NCBI GenBank assembly: GCA_002307215.1
Contig: DBTU01000005.1
Location: forward strand, 59,542-76,877
Length of the DNA: 17,336 nucleotides
Origin: Lachnoclostridium sp. UBA1308
Lineage (GTDB): Bacteria; Bacillota; Clostridia; Lachnospirales; Lachnospiraceae
Reading direction: 5' to 3'
Positions 14,012 through 17,336 of the stretch are shown one piece after another; the first letter of the stretch is position 1; every line of letters begins with the position of its first letter. A program made the position numbers and the translations under genes. Under the pieces are notes generated by a model that saw nothing but the letters and a program-made list of their open reading frames with translations, ran no database searches and was not told the DNA's origin.

Positions 14012-15244
14012 TTATCGGTTATAGATATTATAAGCAGCTTCTCCGTGAAGAGCGACATCGAGTCCGGAAGCTTCCTCATTATCATCAGTTCTTAATTTTA
14101 CAAATAAGCTGATCACTTTTAGAATTACAAAGGTCATGACGGCAGAGTATAAAGCACAGGCTGCAATTGCAATCAAATGAACTCCCATAAGACGAAAATT
14201 ACCATGTAATAAACCGTTAGCGCCATTTTCGTTGACAGCCTTGGTAGCAAATACGGCAGTAGCGATTGCGCCGCAGAACCCACCGATACCATGGCACCCG
14301 AAGGCATCCAGTGCATCATCATAACCAAGCTTGGTCTTCATGAGAGCGATTGCAAAGAAGCTTGCAGCGCCTCCGATGAGTCCGATGATGAAAGAGGAAA
14401 GCGGTGTTACATAACCTGCACCCTGAGTGATTGCAACAAGTCCTGCAATTGCACCGCTGATGGTTCCCAGAGTTGTTGGCCTTTTGTTAATAAGCCACTC
14501 ACAGGTAACAAAAGCAATTGCACCTGCGGCAGCGGATGTATTGGTGGTTAAAAATGCATTCACGGCAACACCGTTCATGGCGAGTGCACTACCTGCATTA
14601 AAACCGAACCAGCCGAACCATAGAATTCCGCCACCAAGGATTGCCATAGGAACATGGTGAGGATCCGGTCTGGTCTTCTTTCTCTTTCCCAAGATAATAG
14701 CAGCTACCAGTCCCGACACACCGGAATTGATTTCAACTACATTTCCCCCTGCAAAATCTAAGACACCGAGTTGTTTTAACCAACCGGAATCGCCCCAGAC
14801 CCAGTGAGCAATCGGATCATATACTAAGGTTGTCCAAAACAGAATAAAAAGTATAAAAGCAGGAAATCTCATACGTTCAGCGAATGCTCCCGAGATTACG
14901 GCTGCCGTAATGACAGCAAACATCATCTGAAAGATTGTGAATAATAACTGCGGTATGGTTGACGAATAGGATGCATTTGCTGCCATTCCTACATTTTTTA
15001 AAAATGCAAAATCCAAACCACCGATAATCCCAAACTTATCAGGACCAAAGGCTAACGAGTAGCCTATGAATACCCATTGTACCGATATCACGACCAGAGC
15101 AGCATAGCTGTGTAGTGTCGTGCTTAATACGTTTTTACTCTTAACCATGCCACCATAAAATAATGCTAATCCCGGTACCATTAGCATAACAAGAGCCGCG
15201 GAGAATATGACAAATGCCATATCCGCGCCATTCAATCCATTCAT
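14012..15244 (-). CDS. amtB: Ammonium transporter, Amt family
   Basis: This is a 410-residue channel with about eleven membrane helices, trimeric in the family, moving ammonium into the cell. The N-terminal ALVMLMVPGLALFYGGMVKSKNVL, the Amt signature DFAGGNVVEINSGVSGLVAAI (163-183) and DAFGCHGIGGFCGAI are clear. The pore twin-histidine pair is only half present: the position equal to E. coli H168 is E171, while the second is H318. This H-to-E change is known from yeast Mep1/Mep3 and some bacteria and alters transport behaviour. The C-terminal GLDVALHGEAAY, which docks P-II and coordinates subunits, is intact. AAGGAGG precedes the ATG. glnK follows in the same operon. Confidence 0.96.
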   Translation of the reverse strand: MNGLNGADMAFVIFSAALVMLMVPGLALFYGGMVKSKNVLSTTLHSYAALVVISVQWVFIGYSLAFGPDKFGIIGGLDFAFLKNVGMAANASYSSTIPQLLFTIFQMMFAVITAAVISGAFAERMRFPAFILFILFWTTLVYDPIAHWVWGDSGWLKQLGVLDFAGGNVVEINSGVSGLVAAIILGKRKKTRPDPHHVPMAILGGGILWFGWFGFNAGSALAMNGVAVNAFLTTNTSAAAGAIAFVTCEWLINKRPTTLGTISGAIAGLVAITQGAGYVTPLSSFIIGLIGGAASFFAIALMKTKLGYDDALDAFGCHGIGGFCGAIATAVFATKAVNENGANGLLHGNFRLMGVHLIAIAACALYSAVMTFVILKVISLFVKLRTDDNEEASGLDVALHGEAAYNIYNR

Positions 15245-15338
15245 ACAAAAACCTCCTTGTTTTGTTCGAGCGGTCCCGAAGCGCCTTTACTTCGGTAAGT
15301 TGCCTTTTTTCATGTACTAGATCAGAATACAGACTTCT

Positions 15339-15405
15339 CATGCTTATTCGGAAGTTGATTTACCTTCTTCCGCAGCCGCTTCCCCTTTGAATGACCTGCA
15401 GCATG
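15339..15405 (-). promoter_or_regulatory. Possible three-way-junction RNA in the amtB leader
   Basis: On the minus strand CATGCT (15405-15400) pairs with AGCATG (15344-15339), enclosing GCAG/CTGC (15399-15396/15375-15372) and GGAAG/CTTCC (15371-15367/15354-15350). The three helices abut with no unpaired bases on two sides and five on the third. The element ends 95 nt before the amtB start. The helices are short (4-6 bp), so this is suggestive only. No T-run follows, which argues against plain attenuation. Confidence 0.4.
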
Positions 15406-15433
15406 GAATTTTCTATGAATCTTTTGTTAACGA

Positions 15434-15469
15434 CGTGGATAAATTTCTAATACAAACCTATGGATAAAT
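15434..15469. other. Two DnaA-box-like sites upstream of amtB
   Basis: CGTGGATAA (15434-15442) and TATGGATAA (15459-15467) each match the DnaA box TGTGGATAA at eight of nine positions and are 25 bp apart, both within a TGGATAAAT repeat. Two near-matches this close are unusual, but no cluster, AT-rich unwinding region or dnaA gene is nearby, so this is not an origin. Confidence 0.3.
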
Positions 15470-15474
15470 CTGAC

Positions 15475-15620
15475 GCGAGGTGCGCACCCCAAAGCGAACA
15501 CAGTTCGCTATGCGGAGCGTTTTTATGTAATAGGACGCAATTTCCTATTACATAAAAAATGGCGTCAAAAAAATGAGAATAAAAACAAATTCTCATTTTT
15601 TCAGACGCCATTGTCTCGCT
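15475..15620. repeat. Cluster of four palindromes, possible miniature repeat element
   Basis: In about 150 bp are GGTGCGCACC (15479-15488), AGCGAAC-ACA-GTTCGCT (15493-15509), a perfect 16-bp stem (15520-15535/15543-15558) and the long stem at 15558-15612. The block is bounded by GCGAG (15475-15479) and CTCGC (15615-15619) in inverted orientation. The rest of the aspartokinase-amtB gap (15245-15772) has the amtB leader on one side and ordinary AT-rich sequence (15621-15772) on the other, with nothing else recognisable. Confidence 0.6.
15558..15612 (-). terminator. Aspartokinase terminator
   Basis: The outer 9-bp stem AATGGCGTC/GACGCCATT and inner 13-bp stem AAAAAATGAGAAT/ATTCTCATTTTTT form a hairpin of about 22 bp with a small internal bulge. 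Read on the minus strand it ends GACGCCATTTTTTATG, a proper T-run. It lies 160 bases after the aspartokinase stop. Confidence 0.75.
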
Positions 15621-15772
15621 GAAAAATTAAGTTCATGACAATTAAATCATTAATTAATTCAATTGTGGTTCTTTACGACCTGCAAATCAATTTATCGATC
15701 TGTCTGAATAAAAAACCTATCCAAGCGTTAATTATAATAAATTGAATATAAAAATACAATAGTTATTTTTGG

Positions 15773-17089
15773 TTATTGAACAAAGATGTTATAGATTGCA
15801 CTCATGGCTTCTTCAAAATCCTCTTCGGAGACCCCGATGATAATACTTAGCTCAGAGGAACCCTGATCTATCATCTTAATGTTAACCTTTGCCTGCGCAA
15901 GTGCAGTGAAAATCTTAGCGGCAGTACCTCGTGCTTTTCTCATTCCCCTGCCAACGACGGCGATTAAAGCAAGATTATCCTCAATTTCCATATGATCGGG
16001 GTGCGTTCTCGTGGTAATTTCATCCAGAACAATCTTCTCCTTACCCTTGATTGAATCTGTATTAACAATAACACTTAAGGTATCAATTCCGGAAGGCATA
16101 TGTTCAAAGCAGAGGTTGCTCTTTTCCAAAGCGCGGAGAACATTTCGTCCAAAGCCTACCGTGCTGTTCATCATGTCCTTTTCGATTGTAATAGCAGAGA
16201 AGCCCTTCTTACCTGCGATACCGGTGATGACATATTTACTTGAGTCAACAGTTTGAGAAACAATCATGGTTCCCGGATCTTCCGGATGGTTGGTGTTCTT
16301 GATATTAATCGGAATACCCATGGTACGAACCGGGAAGATAGCATCTTCATGAAATACAGTAGCGCCCATATAGGATAATTCTCTGAGTTCTCTGTAGGTG
16401 AGGGTGGTTATCGGCTTAGGGTCCTTAACAATTCGCGGGTCACAAATCAGAAAGCCGCTGACATCATTCCAATTCTCATAGAGCTGAGCATTGGCAGCTC
16501 TTGCTACGATGGAACCGGTTATATCGGAACCACCGCGTGAAAAGGTCTTAATTGTATCGTTAGGCATACTGCCATAGAAACCCGGAATTACAGCATACTC
16601 GAGTGTGGCAAGCTTTGGAGTAAGCGTTGATATGGTTCTGTCAAGATCAAACTCACCGCTTTCATTAAAGTAGAGAAGACCTACTGTATCAAGGAAGGGG
16701 AAACCTAGATATCTCGCAAGAACGATACTGTTGAGGTACTCACCACGGCTTGCAGCATAATCACGTCCTGCGCTGTGTGCAAAAGAGGCCTTAATATATT
16801 TGAATTCTTCATCAAGAGATAAATCAAGACTTAAATCCTTAATAATTACGTTGTAGCGTTCTTCAATTGCATTGAATTCACTATCAAAGTTCTCACCCTT
16901 GGAGGCCTTATCATAACAGCTATAAAGCATGTCTGTTATTTTTGTATCCTCAGGGAAACGTTTGCCGGGAGCGGAGGCAACAACAAAACGCCTGGTCTTA
17001 TCCGCATGAATGATATCGGCTACTTTCTTAAATTGATTTGCATCGGCAAGTGACGTGCCGCCAAATTTAACTACTTTCGTATCACGCAT
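15773..17089 (-). CDS. lysC: Aspartate kinase (monofunctional)
   Basis: This enzyme phosphorylates aspartate, the first step to lysine, threonine, methionine and diaminopimelate. It has about 438 residues from the ATG at 17089, with AGAGGA seven bases upstream. A TTG two codons earlier is less likely. The kinase domain has KFGGTSLAD near the start, ASAPGKR, and the FSRGGSDITGSIVARA substrate/nucleotide block. Two ACT domains close the chain: one around ITIEKDMMNSTVGFGRNVLRALEK...PSGIDTLSVIV, the other around ALIAVVGRGMRKARGTAAKIFTALAQAKVNIKMIDQGSSELSIIIGV. These bind feedback amino acids. The PSGIDTLS and QGSSELSI motifs resemble B. subtilis YclM-type enzymes, so lysine/threonine inhibition is a guess. 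Nothing else is in its operon in this window. Its leader carries the shared element at 17227-17285. Confidence 0.95.
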   Translation of the reverse strand: MRDTKVVKFGGTSLADANQFKKVADIIHADKTRRFVVASAPGKRFPEDTKITDMLYSCYDKASKGENFDSEFNAIEERYNVIIKDLSLDLSLDEEFKYIKASFAHSAGRDYAASRGEYLNSIVLARYLGFPFLDTVGLLYFNESGEFDLDRTISTLTPKLATLEYAVIPGFYGSMPNDTIKTFSRGGSDITGSIVARAANAQLYENWNDVSGFLICDPRIVKDPKPITTLTYRELRELSYMGATVFHEDAIFPVRTMGIPINIKNTNHPEDPGTMIVSQTVDSSKYVITGIAGKKGFSAITIEKDMMNSTVGFGRNVLRALEKSNLCFEHMPSGIDTLSVIVNTDSIKGKEKIVLDEITTRTHPDHMEIEDNLALIAVVGRGMRKARGTAAKIFTALAQAKVNIKMIDQGSSELSIIIGVSEEDFEEAMSAIYNIFVQ

Positions 17090-17226
17090 AGACAATCCTC
17101 TTTCTTCGCATTACATATCGCGTTGCATATTTGAAATTTGGAATTTTATTTTTCATTATATTATAAGTTTCATAATTATGCAATTATGTTTTGATAATGA
17201 TTGCGGACAGTTTGATACAGCTGAAA

Positions 17227-17330
17227 CAGTTCAGCCTAGTAAAGATAGTGCCAAGACCGGGAAAGAAATGTTTCCATATAGGAGCCGCTTTCGCTAAGTT
17301 GCATTACGTAACGGTACATAAGGCTCTATA
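17227..17330 (-). promoter_or_regulatory. Aspartokinase leader element, copy R of the conserved motif
   Basis: On the minus strand this region reads GGCTCCTATATGGAAA (17286-17271), TTTCCC, then GGCTGAAC (17236-17229), matching the purL leader element in sequence, order and spacing (34 versus 33 nt). It ends 139 nt before the aspartokinase ATG. Here the 5' part is visible: TATAGAGCC (17330-17322) can pair with GGCTCCTATA (17286-17277), one base bulged, enclosing the rest. GCTGAA/TTCAGC (17235-17230/17225-17220) forms a further hairpin absent from the purL copy. No lysine riboswitch or T-box landmarks are present. Confidence 0.5.
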
Positions 17331-17336
17331 GGACAG

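Noticed and set aside
15361..15400. Glutamine (glnA-type) riboswitch in the amtB leader
   Set aside because: CGGAAGAAGG recalls the conserved CGGAAGUAGG, but the partner block GUUCAUC is not matched and the required helices are not formed.
17227..17330. M-box magnesium or lysine riboswitch before aspartokinase
   Set aside because: Only GGCTCCTATATGGA matches the M-box. The GACGCCAAUGGGU-type block and flanking helices are absent. No lysine-riboswitch landmarks (AGAGGUGC, GCCGAAG) are seen.

Overview
The window looks like chromosomal DNA from a low-GC, Gram-positive, anaerobic Clostridia. Lachnospiraceae is my best guess. The pointers are the AT-rich spacers, strong AGGAGG-type ribosome sites, the very long single-chain PurL typical of clostridia and streptococci, an amtB-glnK pair whose P-II protein lacks the uridylylated tyrosine, and ECF sigma/anti-sigma pairs. 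No tRNA, rRNA, CRISPR array or complete transposon is visible.

Layout. (1) 1-4108: purL (+) behind a leader with an exactly duplicated 49-bp unit, closed by a strong hairpin. (2) 4124-7507: a secreted glutamic (G1/A4) peptidase (-), divergent from an ECF sigma factor and its probable membrane anti-sigma factor (+), then a LysE-type exporter (+) behind a hairpin-rich leader. (3) 7536-9241: a two-gene non-homologous end-joining operon, ku followed by an ATP-dependent ligase (-), starts/stops fused as TGATG. (4) 9371-9742: a 26-unit AT-rich minisatellite, then a promoter and an ARG-box-like palindrome in front of a divergent ornithine-carbamoyltransferase-family gene (+). (5) 11074-12946: a four-gene overlapping operon (-): ECF sigma, zinc-binding anti-sigma, and two small membrane proteins. 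Upstream lie an unlisted 40-residue membrane protein (-) and the 3' remnant of a GAF-domain gene (+). (6) 13594-15244: amtB-glnK ammonium uptake and sensing operon (-) with a structured leader, next to a hairpin cluster. (7) 15773-17089: aspartate kinase (-) and its leader.

Most of the genes are familiar housekeeping or accessory families. The less ordinary material is in the non-coding DNA. A ~57-60-nt element occurs at both ends of the window, in the leaders of purL and of aspartokinase, with the same orientation relative to the gene, nearly the same internal spacing (33 and 34 nt) and a similar distance to the start codon (147 and 139 nt). It may be a cis-acting RNA family or a dispersed repeat. 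Other points are the duplicated purL leader that can mask or free its ribosome site, a possible three-way junction before amtB, the minisatellite with 42-bp higher-order periods, the carbamoyltransferase with altered substrate motifs, and an ECF sigma gene with no ordinary start codon beside its ribosome site.
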